In this document: positions 63,971 through 64,000 of the stretch, piece after piece
How the letters are laid out: each line of letters opens with the position of its first letter
How positions within the stretch are numbered: the first letter of the stretch is position 1
NCBI GenBank assembly: GCA_002007465.1
Contig: LNAC01000108.1
Coordinates: forward strand, 2,398,411-2,462,410
Direction of reading: 5' to 3'
Length of the DNA: 64,000 nt
From: Ailurus styani
Taxonomy: Eukaryota > Chordata > Mammalia > Carnivora > Ailuridae
Notes under the pieces: generated by a model
The model's input: the letters and a program-made list of their open reading frames with translations, nothing else
Database searches by the model: none
What the model was told of the DNA's origin: nothing
Made by a program: the position numbers and the translations under genes

Positions 63971-64000
63971 GGAGGACAGACCGTGGAGCCCCAGGAGCTC

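Overview
This is 64 kb of mammalian nuclear DNA, almost entirely non-coding as far as can be read from sequence alone. The organism is a caniform carnivore, most probably a mustelid (ferret, mink, otter or badger type). This rests on tRNA-derived CAN SINEs that carry the tRNA-like head, a CT-rich tract and a (TAAA)n-A tail. Three of them (20.2, 24.4 and 33.7 kb) have the head wording I associate with mustelids rather than with dog, bear or cat copies. Ancient eutherian and mammalian repeats (MIR, L2, MER5A, MaLR LTRs, L1M) make up most of the remaining recognisable content.

Layout. Bases 1-610 are a dense CpG island cut by the left edge, the best candidate for a promoter or first exon, of unknown direction and gene. 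From about 0.9 to 21 kb lies GC-rich, lightly repeated DNA with scattered MIR and L2 relics, simple repeats, two solo-type LTRs (about 17.0 and 18.2 kb), and several AT-rich single-copy blocks that look like conserved non-coding elements (CNEs). From 20 to 34 kb there are more insertions: CAN SINEs with exact target-site duplications, an L1M copy split by MER5A, long plus-strand L2 copies, and a G-quadruplex-like run. From 34 to 48 kb there are L2 and MIR relics, a 24-bp minisatellite, a three-level nested insertion (SINE in MER5A in MIR), MaLR and hAT elements, and more CNE-like blocks. From 48 to 56 kb the DNA is nearly continuous old LINE sequence: L1M, a roughly 2.4-kb L2, a recent carnivore L1 fragment with a 13-bp duplication, and an L1M inside an L2. 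From 56 to 64 kb GC-rich DNA returns, ending in a reverse L2.

I found no open reading frame that I can defend as a protein-coding exon. The long ORFs fall in the CpG island, in a minisatellite whose period is a multiple of three, or in recognisable LINE or LTR sequence, or they are about what chance gives in GC-rich DNA. No tRNA, rRNA, CRISPR or intact mobile-element gene was seen. Many CNE-like blocks near a CpG island fit an intron or flank of a developmentally regulated gene, but the gene cannot be named from this window. I did not find a new biological system. The most useful leads are the CpG island, the CNE candidates and the nested or recent insertions. All family names are from memory of consensus features, and edges are approximate unless a target-site duplication is given.
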